64,000 bases of DNA from Vibrio xiamenensis (GCF_900100015.1 NZ_FNDD01000020.1:1-64000), one strand, 5' to 3'. Shown: positions 24,995-34,178, counted from the stretch's first letter. Program-made: numbers and translations. Notes: generated by a model from the sequence alone, not told the origin.

Positions 24995-25882
24995 ATGTAT
25001 AAAACGACGCTTGATCAATGGCTTGTGTTCAAAACTGTCGCCGAACAAAAAGGCTTTTCCGCCGCGGCCAAAAGCTTAAATCGCAGTCAATCGACCATTA
25101 GTTATTCGATAGCCAAATTGCAAGACCAACTTGGCTTGCAGTTGATTGAGGTGCAGGGTAAGCGCTGCGAATTGACTCTGGCTGGGCGCAATTTGCTCAC
25201 CAAAGCGAAAGTGGTGCTGAGTGGGCTTGAAGCGCTTGAACAAACCGCCAGTTATCTTGCTGGTGGCGTGGAGTCAAACTTATCGCTGGCGGTCGACAGC
25301 ATTTTTCCTAAGCCACTTTTGTTTGCCGCCATTCGCCGTTTTAGTCAGCACTTTCCCCATACTCAAATTGATATCGAAGAGTCTTTTCGCTTGATGCCGG
25401 CCGATGGCAGTCATCACGATATGGCGATCACTGTGTCACAAGGCGGTATGACGCCGGGGCCAAAGTTGGTGGATGTGACGGTAATCCCGGTTGCCCATCA
25501 TCAACACCCGGTGTTTGGACAGTATGAGGATGAAATCGAAAAGTCGGCGCTCGCCAATTTTAAACAGATCTTCTATCAAAATTTTCAGCGTCAAGAGCGA
25601 GAGCAGTTGGCGAATGTGCCGCATCAAATTTGGTCAGTGCAGTCGCTGGGGTCGGCCATTGCCGCGATTGACGCCAAACTTTGCTATGGCTGGCTGCCTC
25701 GCCATCATGTGCAAAGCCATCTCGATAGTGGCAAGTTTCGGCAAATCGCGATCAAAGCTATGCCACCTAGCCTCATTTCGCTTTATCTGGTTGAAAATAA
25801 AGTGACTCACAAAGGCCCGGCGTTTGAGTTTTTTCGCCAAGTGCTGATGGAAAGCTGCGTATCACCCAATGATGTTGTGTGA
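24995..25882 (+). CDS. LysR-family transcriptional regulator
   Basis: 295 residues from ATG 24995 (MYKTTLDQWLVFKTVAEQKG). The N-terminal helix-turn-helix is typical: FSAAAKSLNRSQSTISYSIAKLQDQLGLQLIE. The rest is a LysR effector-binding domain. Upstream in-frame starts would add residues that overlap the terminator of the preceding operon and do not fit LysR proteins. It lies 52 bp after that terminator and 106 bp before a co-directional secreted esterase gene whose upstream region has two strong inverted repeats, so it may control that gene. The effector is unknown. Confidence 0.87.
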   Translation: MYKTTLDQWLVFKTVAEQKGFSAAAKSLNRSQSTISYSIAKLQDQLGLQLIEVQGKRCELTLAGRNLLTKAKVVLSGLEALEQTASYLAGGVESNLSLAVDSIFPKPLLFAAIRRFSQHFPHTQIDIEESFRLMPADGSHHDMAITVSQGGMTPGPKLVDVTVIPVAHHQHPVFGQYEDEIEKSALANFKQIFYQNFQRQEREQLANVPHQIWSVQSLGSAIAAIDAKLCYGWLPRHHVQSHLDSGKFRQIAIKAMPPSLISLYLVENKVTHKGPAFEFFRQVLMESCVSPNDVV

Positions 25883-25893
25883 TTTTCTATCGA

Positions 25894-25977
25894 AATTATC
25901 GATTAATTATGGCGATAATTTGAATTTATAAATCGAATTTTTCCATGTTAGTTTAGTGCTGCATTCGAACTAACATG
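25894..25977 (+). promoter_or_regulatory. Two inverted repeats upstream of the esterase gene
   Basis: AATTATCG (25894) pairs with CGATAATT (25913) across 11 bp, an ATC...GAT dyad of the kind LysR regulators bind. CATGTTAGTT (25944) pairs with AACTAACATG (25968) across 14 bp, ending 11 bp before the start codon. The second could be an operator or a hairpin near the ribosome site. Confidence 0.5.
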
Positions 25978-25988
25978 AGAATTTTTTG

Positions 25989-27023
25989 ATGAAATCGACT
26001 CTAACGACTTTGATGAGCAGCGTGGTGATTGGCGGTGTATCCATGGCTGCGCAAGCGGCAGACAACACGGAACTTCACGGCTATACCGAGGGCGCCGAGG
26101 TGATGGCAGCAGTGACGCCAACTCAGGATAAGCTCAATAGTATCTCTGGCATTATTTATTCTCAAATCAAGCAGCCGCTGAAATATCGTCAGCTACGTAT
26201 GTCGGTTATTTATCCACAAAACAACGACTTAAAACCAGCGATCGTCTATTTTCCGGGCGGCGGTTTTATTTCCGCAGAGCACGATAAATACCTGCAAATG
26301 CGCGTCAAGTTGGCAGAAGCGGGCTATGTGGTTGCGGCTGCCGAATATCGCACGGTTCCAGATACATTCCCAGCCCAAGTCGAAGATGGTAAGGCGGCGG
26401 TGCGTTATCTGCGCGCTCACGCTGAGCAATTTGGCATCGACCCAGAGCGCATCGGTGTACTTGGTGATTCCGCTGGCGGTTATATGTCGCAAATTGTTGC
26501 GACCACCAATGGCGAAACTCAATACGACAAGGGCGACTTTTTAAACCAGTCGTCAGATGTTCAAGCGGCGGTCACCATTTATGGTATCTCGAACCTTGCC
26601 AACATTGGCGAGGGTTTTTCTGAGCAGGTTCAGCAGGTACATGCTTCGCCCGCGGTAACTGAAGCCTTGATTGTTAACGGCCCGGCATTTGCGACGTCAA
26701 AAGGTTCCAGCGTCTTGGATACGCCGGAAAAGACTCGCGAAGCGAGCCCGATTGGCCATGTTGATGGTAACGAACCGCCGTTTTTAATCATGCACGGCAG
26801 CAGCGATACATTAGTGTCGCCACAGCAAAGCGTGCAGCTATTCCAAGCGCTCAAAGAGCAAAAGCAAGATGCGGAATATGTGCTAGTGAAAGGCGCTCAG
26901 CACGGCGATATCACTTGGTATCAACCAAAAATCATCACCAAAGTGGTCGAGTTCTTTAAGCAAAAACTCGGTGCGCCGAAGAAAAATCAAGCCTCAAGTA
27001 AGGCGCAAAGCTCAAATTTATAA
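25989..27023 (+). CDS. Secreted alpha/beta-hydrolase, esterase/lipase-like (BD-FAE type)
   Basis: 344 residues from ATG 25989. Residues 1-25 are a signal peptide (cut after AQAA). The oxyanion motif is PGGGF (YFPGGGFISAEHDKY), the nucleophile elbow GDSAGG, and the likely acid and base are in HGSSDTLV and GAQHGDI. This layout matches carbohydrate-esterase/bifunctional feruloyl-acetyl-xylan esterase-like proteins and HSL-type esterases. It should act in the periplasm or outside the cell. The C-terminus is a short Lys/Ser-rich tail. A terminator follows. The natural ester is unknown. Confidence 0.8.
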   Translation: MKSTLTTLMSSVVIGGVSMAAQAADNTELHGYTEGAEVMAAVTPTQDKLNSISGIIYSQIKQPLKYRQLRMSVIYPQNNDLKPAIVYFPGGGFISAEHDKYLQMRVKLAEAGYVVAAAEYRTVPDTFPAQVEDGKAAVRYLRAHAEQFGIDPERIGVLGDSAGGYMSQIVATTNGETQYDKGDFLNQSSDVQAAVTIYGISNLANIGEGFSEQVQQVHASPAVTEALIVNGPAFATSKGSSVLDTPEKTREASPIGHVDGNEPPFLIMHGSSDTLVSPQQSVQLFQALKEQKQDAEYVLVKGAQHGDITWYQPKIITKVVEFFKQKLGAPKKNQASSKAQSSNL

Positions 27024-27050
27024 TGGTGATTTCTATCTATCTTAACCAAC

Positions 27051-27078
27051 AAAGCCCGCTCGATAGAGCGGGCTTTTT
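27051..27078. terminator. Terminator between convergent esterase and dabA genes
   Basis: AAAGCCCGCTC pairs with GAGCGGGCTTT around GATA with T-runs on both strands, so it can serve both genes. Confidence 0.88.
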
Positions 27079-27107
27079 ACGACGATGGATTCAAATCTTG
27101 GGGGGAT

Positions 27108-29516
27108 TTAATGATTCGCAGCGATCCACATGCCATTTTTATAGTGGCTAATTTTCTGGGAATCGTCGATGTGATACAGGAATAACCAGCCGTTGTTGAC
27201 CAGAGACGCAACGTCAGCGTGTTTGGCCATAATCCCTTCAATCGCCGATTGTGGCGCTTGAATAAACACGCTCAAGCGCACCGGTTGGTGGCGATAGTGT
27301 TTGCCATCATGGACCGATTGTTCAGACAAACCGATACGCAAGTCACCACCGTTGCCCTCAAATACACCGATATGTCCGCCCACCACGTTATGTAAGAGCT
27401 TATTGCCGCTGCCAAATTTTTCAGGTGAGGTGACGGAGGCGTAATATTGCAAGTTAATCCAGTTCATCACCAACAGTGGCGCGGTGAGAATCTTCTCTAA
27501 TTGGCTGAATTGTAAGTCCTGATCGGCATGGTATTCATGCAAAAACGCCCGCCCGGCAAAATCGAGATTGCGGGTTAGATTGCGCGGCGCGATAAACACG
27601 CCGGCATTATTACACAATCCCCATTCTGGTCGCATTTGCGCCCAGTTAGTGGCTCGCTGGTTAAAGAAGCGCTTGAGGTCAGCATTGGTTGGCGAGCTTG
27701 GCGCGGCAAATTGCTCGGCGCGATTTTGGCGTGCGGTGTGACTGGCCGCAATAATGGTTTTACGCCAATCGGCGCTTGGCGCGTCAAACACCGTAAAGTC
27801 ATCGGTCGTGGTGTTGTGCAGCGCGGCGTAAAACTTTGTGTCTTGTGGAATTTGGACGTCAAACTGCGGCATTTCGCGACGTACCTCTGGATCATTGAGT
27901 AGCGACGCCAAGACTTTTACGTTCACTTCGCCACTTTGTCCGCCACAAGCGCCGCAATCAAGGCTCGACGAGGTGTGGTTATTGCAGGTTTGGCTACCGT
28001 GGCCGGTTAATAGCACCACGTTGGCAAGGCGTTTGGCAATCCCCATCGCGGTTAAAATGCCAGCGCCAAGTTCGGCTTTTTCGGCAGCGCTTAATAAGGT
28101 CTGCTGACGTTTAAGCTGCCAAGTCTCATTATTACGTAAATCTTTATTGACGGGGTTTTCAGTGCCGTGCTGCATGACCACCCGTTTAAACAAGCTGACC
28201 AACTTAAGCAGTCCGCCGGCTTCGACCATACCAAGGTTGGACGACGGCTTATCTAAGCTGTTTTGCCAGCCCAGTTTAGTCAGACGCAGCCAACGTTCTG
28301 GCTGCATGCGAGTTTGCTGCGCGATTAAATCTGGTGCCAGTAAGCCCGGCAGTTGCGGGCGTAAAATACTGCCATCGTGGTTTTGATAGGCGATAGGAAT
28401 ACCAAAAAAGCCCGCAAAGCCGATGGTTTCAATATCACTGCCTTGCGCTTCCAATGCGCGGCGCATCGGTTCTGAACGCACATCGATGCAAAATACCGCC
28501 TGCATTGCTGGCCGAGTATTTAGCTTACTCGGTTTCACGGCCTGAACTTGGTCAATCCAAGGGCGCTTTACACTGATTTCCAACGCGCGTTGCCAAACCC
28601 ACATTGGGGCTAGGTTCTGCTTGGCAAGAAAATACAGCTGGTTAATATTGCGCGCTTGATGGCTCAGCGCTTGGTTAATACGCTTGGCAATCTGAGGTTG
28701 ATGCTGCGTTAGCCACATCATCAGAACTTTGTCCCACGCCAGTAAAATTGTGGTTAAGCCAAGGGTGTGTGACAAACTGCTTGGCTGCTTGGCAAGCGTC
28801 GCCTGCCAATCAAGCCAAGATTGCCAACCCGCCCAGCCAGACAATTGCTGCAGTGACCCGCGCATAAAGGCATCGCAGCCGGATTGGTCATGCCAGGTGG
28901 TTTGCCAAGTTTCGGCACTGGCATCCAGAGTGTCTAACAATGATGTCGGCAGTTGCTGAAAGTAGGGCAGCAGGTCCACACCCAGCAGTGTTTTCATGCC
29001 TTTGTCACGGCAGATGACTTCCAGCCAGCTTTGATAGAGATGTTCGCCATCTTTGCCAGATGCATCAAAGCGCTCCGGATACAGGTGATAGAGGGCGATA
29101 AATTGGCTGACTTGCTGCACTATCTCTTGCGCCCAACTATGACCTTGAGGGGAAGGGATTTCTTCGTCCATCAACATAGCCAAGGTTTTCCAACGCATTA
29201 GGCTGGGCTGCGCGCGCTTGAGATCTTCCACCACTTGTTCAAAACTGAGCGGCGATTTCAGTTCTTCAAGCGCTTGTTGAACATGTTCAGGCTGAATTTG
29301 CTGATTCCACAATTTTTGAAAATAACTTTTAGGCATCAAGCTGGTTTCACCGCAAATCACCGCTTGTTCAGCAAAGGTGGTCTCGATGGAACGATGACGT
29401 TGCGGCCACCACGGATTAACCGCGATGGATTGGTCAAGCGGCCAAGCTGGCGCTATCGAGGCGGAAACCGATTTGGCAATGTCGAGATAAGGTATTTGGG
29501 TTTGTTGTTCAATCAT
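27108..29516 (-). CDS. dabA: DabA: DUF2309 zinc protein of the inorganic-carbon accumulation complex
   Basis: 802 residues. DabA is a beta-carbonic-anhydrase-like cytoplasmic protein which, with membrane partner DabB, converts CO2 to bicarbonate in an energy-coupled way. The expected zinc-site pieces are present: C-I-D in VFCIDVRSEP, and H and C in TGHGSQTCNNHTSSSLDCGACGG. ATG 29516 is chosen because GGAGG precedes it and it overlaps the dabB stop (TAATG), a sign of coupling; the ATG at 29543 lacks a ribosome site. Such pairs in non-autotrophs supply bicarbonate for carboxylases at low CO2. Length fits the family. Confidence 0.92.
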   Translation of the reverse strand: MIEQQTQIPYLDIAKSVSASIAPAWPLDQSIAVNPWWPQRHRSIETTFAEQAVICGETSLMPKSYFQKLWNQQIQPEHVQQALEELKSPLSFEQVVEDLKRAQPSLMRWKTLAMLMDEEIPSPQGHSWAQEIVQQVSQFIALYHLYPERFDASGKDGEHLYQSWLEVICRDKGMKTLLGVDLLPYFQQLPTSLLDTLDASAETWQTTWHDQSGCDAFMRGSLQQLSGWAGWQSWLDWQATLAKQPSSLSHTLGLTTILLAWDKVLMMWLTQHQPQIAKRINQALSHQARNINQLYFLAKQNLAPMWVWQRALEISVKRPWIDQVQAVKPSKLNTRPAMQAVFCIDVRSEPMRRALEAQGSDIETIGFAGFFGIPIAYQNHDGSILRPQLPGLLAPDLIAQQTRMQPERWLRLTKLGWQNSLDKPSSNLGMVEAGGLLKLVSLFKRVVMQHGTENPVNKDLRNNETWQLKRQQTLLSAAEKAELGAGILTAMGIAKRLANVVLLTGHGSQTCNNHTSSSLDCGACGGQSGEVNVKVLASLLNDPEVRREMPQFDVQIPQDTKFYAALHNTTTDDFTVFDAPSADWRKTIIAASHTARQNRAEQFAAPSSPTNADLKRFFNQRATNWAQMRPEWGLCNNAGVFIAPRNLTRNLDFAGRAFLHEYHADQDLQFSQLEKILTAPLLVMNWINLQYYASVTSPEKFGSGNKLLHNVVGGHIGVFEGNGGDLRIGLSEQSVHDGKHYRHQPVRLSVFIQAPQSAIEGIMAKHADVASLVNNGWLFLYHIDDSQKISHYKNGMWIAANH

Positions 29517-30883
29517 TATTTTGCCTCCGGTTTGGTTTGCCATTGCGCATTTTGTAATTCAAGCAGTGATTGACTTGGCCACCACTTCAGAGTCAGGCGC
29601 GTTGCCCATTCATCGAGATAGGCTCCGGCGTTAAGGTAAATAAACAATCGTTTGACCCAGCCGACGTGCGGCCAGTATTGCAGTGCCATCGACAGCGCAA
29701 ACAAGCTGACAAACAGCAGCGCGACAAAGCTATCTGCGATGAGATTGAGTGGCGTATCTAAGCCAATCAACTGCGCCAAAGCGTGTTTGGCACTGGTATA
29801 GAGGGTTAACAGGGCGGCAGCAAACACCAAGGTGATTGTGATGCGCGGTAAGCTGGCTCGGTCCCAGCGCGTGACGCTTGGCAAAATGAGTGAGCTAAGC
29901 GCAAACCATACCAAGATGGTGGCGGCGAGGCTGGTCATTACCGCAAAGTGCCACTGTGCAAACGTCAGCATTATCAGGGACAGAGTCAGTGCGATACTCC
30001 AATGGCGAACACGCGGTTTGACTTCGCCGGCGAGTTTTGCGGCCAAGTAGTGATTGACGGTATTGCCGCTATTAAGAAATGAATAGGCTTTGTAGAACGA
30101 GTGGGCAAACAAGTGCAGCAGCGCCATTTCATAAAGGCCAAGTGCGATTTCAACTAACATCAGTCCCATTTGCGAGCTGGTTGACCAAGCCAATTTCACT
30201 TTGATTGAAATGCGCGTGGTGCTAACCAATCCGGCAATCACTGTACTGAGCCCAGCAAAGACAATGAGCACGCCACAGGCGATCGAACTTGAGGCCAAAA
30301 CCGGGGCGAAGAAAAGTAGTAATATTCCACCAAGGTTAACAATGCCAGCGTGAAGCAGCGCCGATACAGGCGTTGGCGCTTCGACGACTTGAATCAACCA
30401 GCCATGAACGGGCAGTTGAGCACATTTTATCAGCGCGACGATGGCCAGCAGGATGGCGGCGCCTTGCAATTCAGGGCTATGTGAGTTGAGCGAAACTTGA
30501 GTGATGATGTCGCCGATGTAAGGTGTATCGAATGTGACGTACAGCAGCATGAAGGCCGCCGCCAGTAACAGTTCGCTAAAACGGGCCAAAAGGAATTTTT
30601 TGTGCGCGGCAAGTTGAGCACGAGGGCGGGTTGGATAGAATAAAATCAATCGGTTAAGACATAAACTGACACTCACCCAAGCACACCAGAACAGCAACAG
30701 ATGATTGCTGATGATCACCAAAATCACAGAGCAAATGGTCATGGCTAGCGAACGTAGAAAACGCCCGCGATCGATTTCACCCGCAAATGCCACCCAACTA
30801 TAACGAACAATGGTGAACCCAAGTATGGCAATCAAACCGAGCAACATCAGTTTGAGCGGGGTAACTAAAAACACAGACAACAT
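29516..30883 (-). CDS. dabB: DabB: proton-conducting membrane subunit (NuoL/MrpA-like)
   Basis: 455 residues with about twelve to thirteen membrane helices. It carries the proton-antiporter family core: QLPVHGWLIQVVEAPTPVSALLHAGIVN with the conserved lysine in ALIKCAQLPVHGW, and KLAWSTSSQMGLM. In the Dab system this subunit provides ion flux to drive DabA. ATG 30883 is preferred (GAGG upstream) over a GTG at 30895. It is the first gene of the dabB-dabA operon and is divergent from a LysR gene 99 bp away. Confidence 0.9.
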   Translation of the reverse strand: MLSVFLVTPLKLMLLGLIAILGFTIVRYSWVAFAGEIDRGRFLRSLAMTICSVILVIISNHLLLFWCAWVSVSLCLNRLILFYPTRPRAQLAAHKKFLLARFSELLLAAAFMLLYVTFDTPYIGDIITQVSLNSHSPELQGAAILLAIVALIKCAQLPVHGWLIQVVEAPTPVSALLHAGIVNLGGILLLFFAPVLASSSIACGVLIVFAGLSTVIAGLVSTTRISIKVKLAWSTSSQMGLMLVEIALGLYEMALLHLFAHSFYKAYSFLNSGNTVNHYLAAKLAGEVKPRVRHWSIALTLSLIMLTFAQWHFAVMTSLAATILVWFALSSLILPSVTRWDRASLPRITITLVFAAALLTLYTSAKHALAQLIGLDTPLNLIADSFVALLFVSLFALSMALQYWPHVGWVKRLFIYLNAGAYLDEWATRLTLKWWPSQSLLELQNAQWQTKPEAK

Positions 30884-30982
30884 GACCAACCTCACATTTA
30901 AAATTATGACGAGTATTGTGAAATTTAGTTACAGTTAAGTAAAATATATAATAATTAACAAACCATTCTATTTTGGAGAACT

Positions 30983-31858
30983 ATGAGTCGACTTAACTAT
31001 CATCATCTGTACTATTTTTGGCAAGTGGCTAAGCAAGGAAATTTAACCCAAACGGCGCAAAAGCTACATATTTCCCAGTCGGCACTTTCCTCGCAAATCA
31101 AACAGTTAGAACAAAGTTTGAATGTTCAGCTGTTCATTCGCAAAGGCCGTAGTTTGGCGCTGACAGAAAGCGGTTATCACGCTCTGAGTTACGCCGATGA
31201 AATATTCAAAAATGGTGAAGAGCTGGAAACGCTTCTGACCAGTGGTAAAGCATTACCTGGCGCGACGATTCGTATCGGGATTTTATCTACCATTTCCCGT
31301 AACTTTATCGAGCAATTTATTCAGCCACTTATCAATCAAAACGACTGCCGTTACACCTTGCAGTCAATGAGTCAGACCGGTTTGTTAACCGCGCTTGGCG
31401 AGTTGCAACTCGATATGGCGCTGACCAATATTCCGGTGCGTGGGTCGAATAAACAGAACTGGCAAAGCCGCGTATTGGCACGTCAGTCGGTAGCGATTAT
31501 TGGCCCGCCAGGACTTGAGTTGGGGCAGGACTTAACCAATGGTTATCGCCAGCAGCGTTGGGTGCTGCCATATGGCGAAAACCCGCTGCGCTCTGCGTTT
31601 GACGCCTTTGCTGCCCAGTATCAACTGCAGCCAGAAATCATTGCTGAATCGGATGATATGGCGATGCTGCGTTTGCTTACTCGCGATACTGGCGCACTGG
31701 CGGTGATGCCGGAAGTGGTGGTTAAAGATGAACTCGACCAAGGAATGTTGAAAAGTTATATGTTACTTCCAAATGTCTACGAGAATTTCTATGCGGTGAC
31801 GGTGAAACGGCGAGTTGTGCATCCGAAATTGGATATGCTGATCAGGCCGCTGCGCTAA
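30983..31858 (+). CDS. LysR-family regulator divergent from dabBA
   Basis: 291 residues. The N-terminal HTH is clear (LNYHHLYYFWQVAKQGNLTQ, then ISQSALSSQIKQLEQSL). It resembles the NhaR/CbbR branch of LysR proteins. GGAG lies 4 bases before the ATG. The divergent arrangement with dabB across a very AT-rich 99-bp gap (TATAAT at 30947-30952 on the plus strand) suggests control of the carbon-uptake operon and itself. The effector is unknown. Confidence 0.87.
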   Translation: MSRLNYHHLYYFWQVAKQGNLTQTAQKLHISQSALSSQIKQLEQSLNVQLFIRKGRSLALTESGYHALSYADEIFKNGEELETLLTSGKALPGATIRIGILSTISRNFIEQFIQPLINQNDCRYTLQSMSQTGLLTALGELQLDMALTNIPVRGSNKQNWQSRVLARQSVAIIGPPGLELGQDLTNGYRQQRWVLPYGENPLRSAFDAFAAQYQLQPEIIAESDDMAMLRLLTRDTGALAVMPEVVVKDELDQGMLKSYMLLPNVYENFYAVTVKRRVVHPKLDMLIRPLR

Positions 31859-31880
31859 ACATTTGCTAATAAAGTGACGA

Positions 31881-31907
31881 AAAAAGCCTACAGTTTTTCT
31901 GTAGGCA
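31881..31907 (-). terminator. Hairpin with T-run on the minus strand
   Basis: GCCTACAG and CTGTAGGC pair around TTTTT. Six A precede it on the plus strand, which makes a T-run on the minus strand, so it should stop minus-strand transcripts coming from the small genes at 32.1-32.9 kb. It lies 25 bp after the LysR stop and may also stabilise that mRNA. Confidence 0.6.
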
Positions 31908-32068
31908 AACACACAAGTACGAGAATTTTGAACTTCTACGCTGTATTCACCTTGGCTGTATTCACCGGCAGGATGAGCTTTGCATCATGGCAATGTCGCA
32001 TGACACAAATGTGTCGTATTGATGAAAGAGCAGTGAATTCCAAGGCTACTCCTACTAATGGTACGTTT

Positions 32069-32104
32069 AAGATACGTAGGCATCGGATTGGCGAAACGTA
32101 TCTT
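32069..32104 (-). other. Hairpin directly after the small minus-strand gene
   Basis: AAGATACG pairs with CGTATCTT across 20 bases, immediately beyond the stop codon of the 80-residue gene. It may be a weak terminator for it. Confidence 0.35.
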
Positions 32105-32344
32105 TTAGCGTGCGTTTGTAAGTAATTGCGCGCGCAACTGTTCACGGCGCAGTTCCAAGATCTCATCTATCAACGTCTGTTTGGCTTGAATTCCAAAATG
32201 GGTGGCGTATTTCTTTATTTTCGCGACTTCATCCGCGTGTAATGTATAGACGTGTTGCTTGAGGTAGCGCTGAGCTTCTCTCTTAATCAGCCCTTGGTTT
32301 TGCAGCAATCTTATGATTTCGGCATCTAAGCGAGATTGTGCCAT
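32105..32344 (-). CDS. Small uncharacterised helical protein
   Basis: 79 residues from ATG 32344 (MAQSRLDAEIIRLLQNQGLI). An upstream TTG would give 93. It is basic and helical, with no signal peptide or membrane segment. The segment HADEVAKIKKYATHFGIQAKQTLIDEI has the alternation of a small helical regulatory or adaptor protein, but no family is recognised. Ribosome-site support is weak. The 5' side holds the five-copy 16-bp repeat, which could be its control region. Confidence 0.5.
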   Translation of the reverse strand: MAQSRLDAEIIRLLQNQGLIKREAQRYLKQHVYTLHADEVAKIKKYATHFGIQAKQTLIDEILELRREQLRAQLLTNAR

Positions 32345-32424
32345 TACGAAGTCAATGTCCTGGTTGGTGAGGCAGTTGCGTCGCAAATTAGCAAGCCAAT
32401 ATGACAGTTAAGTGAAAATGCATT

Positions 32425-32504
32425 AGTTAAACAATGTTTTAGGTTAACAACGCTCTAGGTAAACAATTGTCTAATTAAACAATGCACTAGGTAAACGATG
32501 GCAT
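32425..32504. repeat. Five tandem 16-bp degenerate repeats
   Basis: Five contiguous 16-base units begin at 32425, 32441, 32457, 32473 and 32489, with consensus about AGGTAAACAATGNNCT. A decayed sixth copy may precede at 32409. The core (A)AACAATG is kept in most units. No coding frame fits. It lies between two minus-strand small genes, 80 bp upstream of the 79-residue gene's start. It looks like a multi-copy protein-binding site or iteron-like array. Confidence 0.75.
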
Positions 32505-32520
32505 TGCGCAAACAAAATAA

Positions 32521-32546
32521 TTAAGGCGCTGATAACCGCGCCTTAA
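32521..32546 (-). terminator. Terminator of the coiled-coil gene
   Basis: TTAAGGCGC pairs with GCGCCTTAA around eight bases, 30 bp beyond the stop. On the minus strand it is followed by TTATTTTG. Confidence 0.65.
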
Positions 32547-32575
32547 TCATCTAAATAAAGCTTGAAAGTGAGTGC

Positions 32576-32887
32576 CTAGGGCCAAGCACGTTTTTTGCTT
32601 CCGCCGCTGGCTTTGATAAGCTCCATGGTTTTTTTCGACTGATCTTCAATTGAGCGAAGTCGTTGATTAACCGTATCTTGGAACTCATGTTGTTCATGCT
32701 CAAACTGATCCACAGCGGGTGCCGCCGGAGACTGTAATTTGTACACCAATTGGACTAGCTGTTTGTTTTGTCCTTCCAAGGCGTTGACCTTGGCGAGCAG
32801 CTCTTTGATGGTGCCGCTTTGTTCCGTGAGTTTGGATTCGATACTGTTAAATGCTTGAAGTATTTGCCCAATATTTTGTTCTGCCAT
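32576..32887 (-). CDS. Small coiled-coil protein of unknown function
   Basis: 103 residues. Residues 5-50 have clear heptads (IGQILQAFNSIESKLTEQSG and IKELLAKVNALEGQNKQLV), followed by a Pro/Ala hinge (SPAAPAVD) and a second helical stretch with a basic tail (GGSKKRAWP). There is no signal peptide. GGGAG precedes the ATG. Likely a cytoplasmic oligomer; no family recognised. Confidence 0.65.
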   Translation of the reverse strand: MAEQNIGQILQAFNSIESKLTEQSGTIKELLAKVNALEGQNKQLVQLVYKLQSPAAPAVDQFEHEQHEFQDTVNQRLRSIEDQSKKTMELIKASGGSKKRAWP

Positions 32888-33140
32888 TAAGACTCCCAGT
32901 TGCGCTAGCCAAAAGTAACTAAAGTATAGGCGATGGTTTTGAGTTTATGATTTCTATCGAACGTTTGATGCTAGCCAATGTTGAGCGAGGCTTCTCTTGA
33001 CTGAAACTCAAGGCACTTTTTGTGGCGGATCTTGTGATTTGCGCAGCTAACTTTTGGTATTTTGTTTATCTTAAGTCGTGAGCATTCTGTGCGGACACAA
33101 TATTTAACGGCCATTCATGTGGCTGAGAGAGGGGAAATTC

Positions 33141-34112
33141 ATGTCAGAACAATGGGCTTTAGTGGGTGATATCGGCGGTACCAACGCGCGTTTGGCGCTG
33201 TGTGATTTGCAATCGGGAGAGGTGAGCCATGCGCAAACTTACTCTGGCGCCGAATATGACTCCTTGCAGGCGGTGATTCTAGATTATTGCGCTCAGCAGC
33301 CTCAAACGCTTAAGCACGCTTGCATTGCGATTGCTTGCCCAATTACCGGAGACTGGGTGTCGATGACCAACCACAGTTGGGAATTTTCCATCGCTGAACT
33401 TAAAGCCAACTGCGGATTTGACACTCTCGAGGTGATTAACGATTTCACCGCGGTGTCGCTCGCGATACCCGTATTGCCAGACCACGCTTGTGTGCAAATT
33501 GGCGGCGGTGAAAAGCAAGCGCACAAACCCGTGGCGGTATACGGCGCTGGCACCGGGCTTGGCGTGGCGCAATTGATCCATGGCGCGGGTATGTGGCATA
33601 GCATTCCCGGCGAAGGTGGTCACGTTGATTTGCCAACTTGTAACGCGCAAGAAGATGCACTGGCGGTGTATTTACGTACCCAATTTGGCCGAGTCTCGGC
33701 AGAGCGCTGTTTATCTGGGCAAGGTCTGGTCAATATTTATCAGTTTATTGTTGCCAACCAAGGGCGCGAACCCGAGCCGTTAGAGCCAAAACAGATCACC
33801 GAGCAAGCCTTAGATAACAGCAACCCAGATTGCGTCGCGGCACTTGATTTGTTTTGTACCTTGATGGGGCGATTTGGCGGTAACTTAGCGCTCACTACCG
33901 GCGCGTTTGGTGGCGTTTACATCGCTGGCGGCATTGTGCCGCGATTCCAAGATTGGTTTGCCAATTCCGGTTTTCGCGCCGCGTTCGAGGAAAAGGGCCG
34001 CTTCAATACCTATTTGCAGCAGATTCCGGTCTACCTGATCACTCATAATGAGCCTGGGCTGCTGGGGGCAGGGACCTACATTCGCCAGAGCTTAAACTTT
34101 ATTGTTGAATAA
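33141..34112 (+). CDS. glk: Glucokinase
   Basis: 323 residues, close to the 321 of E. coli Glk. The ATP-phosphate motif is VGDIGGTNARLALCD at the N-terminus, and the catalytic region shows NDFTAVSLAIP, GAGTGLGVAQL and PGEGGHVDLP. It phosphorylates glucose to glucose 6-phosphate in the cytoplasm. ATG 33141 follows GAGAGGGG; an in-frame ATG at 33117 would add eight untypical residues. Single gene ending at a terminator. Confidence 0.96.
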   Translation: MSEQWALVGDIGGTNARLALCDLQSGEVSHAQTYSGAEYDSLQAVILDYCAQQPQTLKHACIAIACPITGDWVSMTNHSWEFSIAELKANCGFDTLEVINDFTAVSLAIPVLPDHACVQIGGGEKQAHKPVAVYGAGTGLGVAQLIHGAGMWHSIPGEGGHVDLPTCNAQEDALAVYLRTQFGRVSAERCLSGQGLVNIYQFIVANQGREPEPLEPKQITEQALDNSNPDCVAALDLFCTLMGRFGGNLALTTGAFGGVYIAGGIVPRFQDWFANSGFRAAFEEKGRFNTYLQQIPVYLITHNEPGLLGAGTYIRQSLNFIVE

Positions 34113-34178
34113 GGTTTATTTATTGAACATGGTTAATTGTTGAGTAACGTATATCAACAAATTCAAGCATCTTGATGT

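Noticed and set aside
31874..32125. 83-residue plus-strand frame after the LysR gene
   Set aside because: It begins just before the terminator hairpin and runs through it, has no ribosome site, and its 3' end overlaps the minus-strand small gene.
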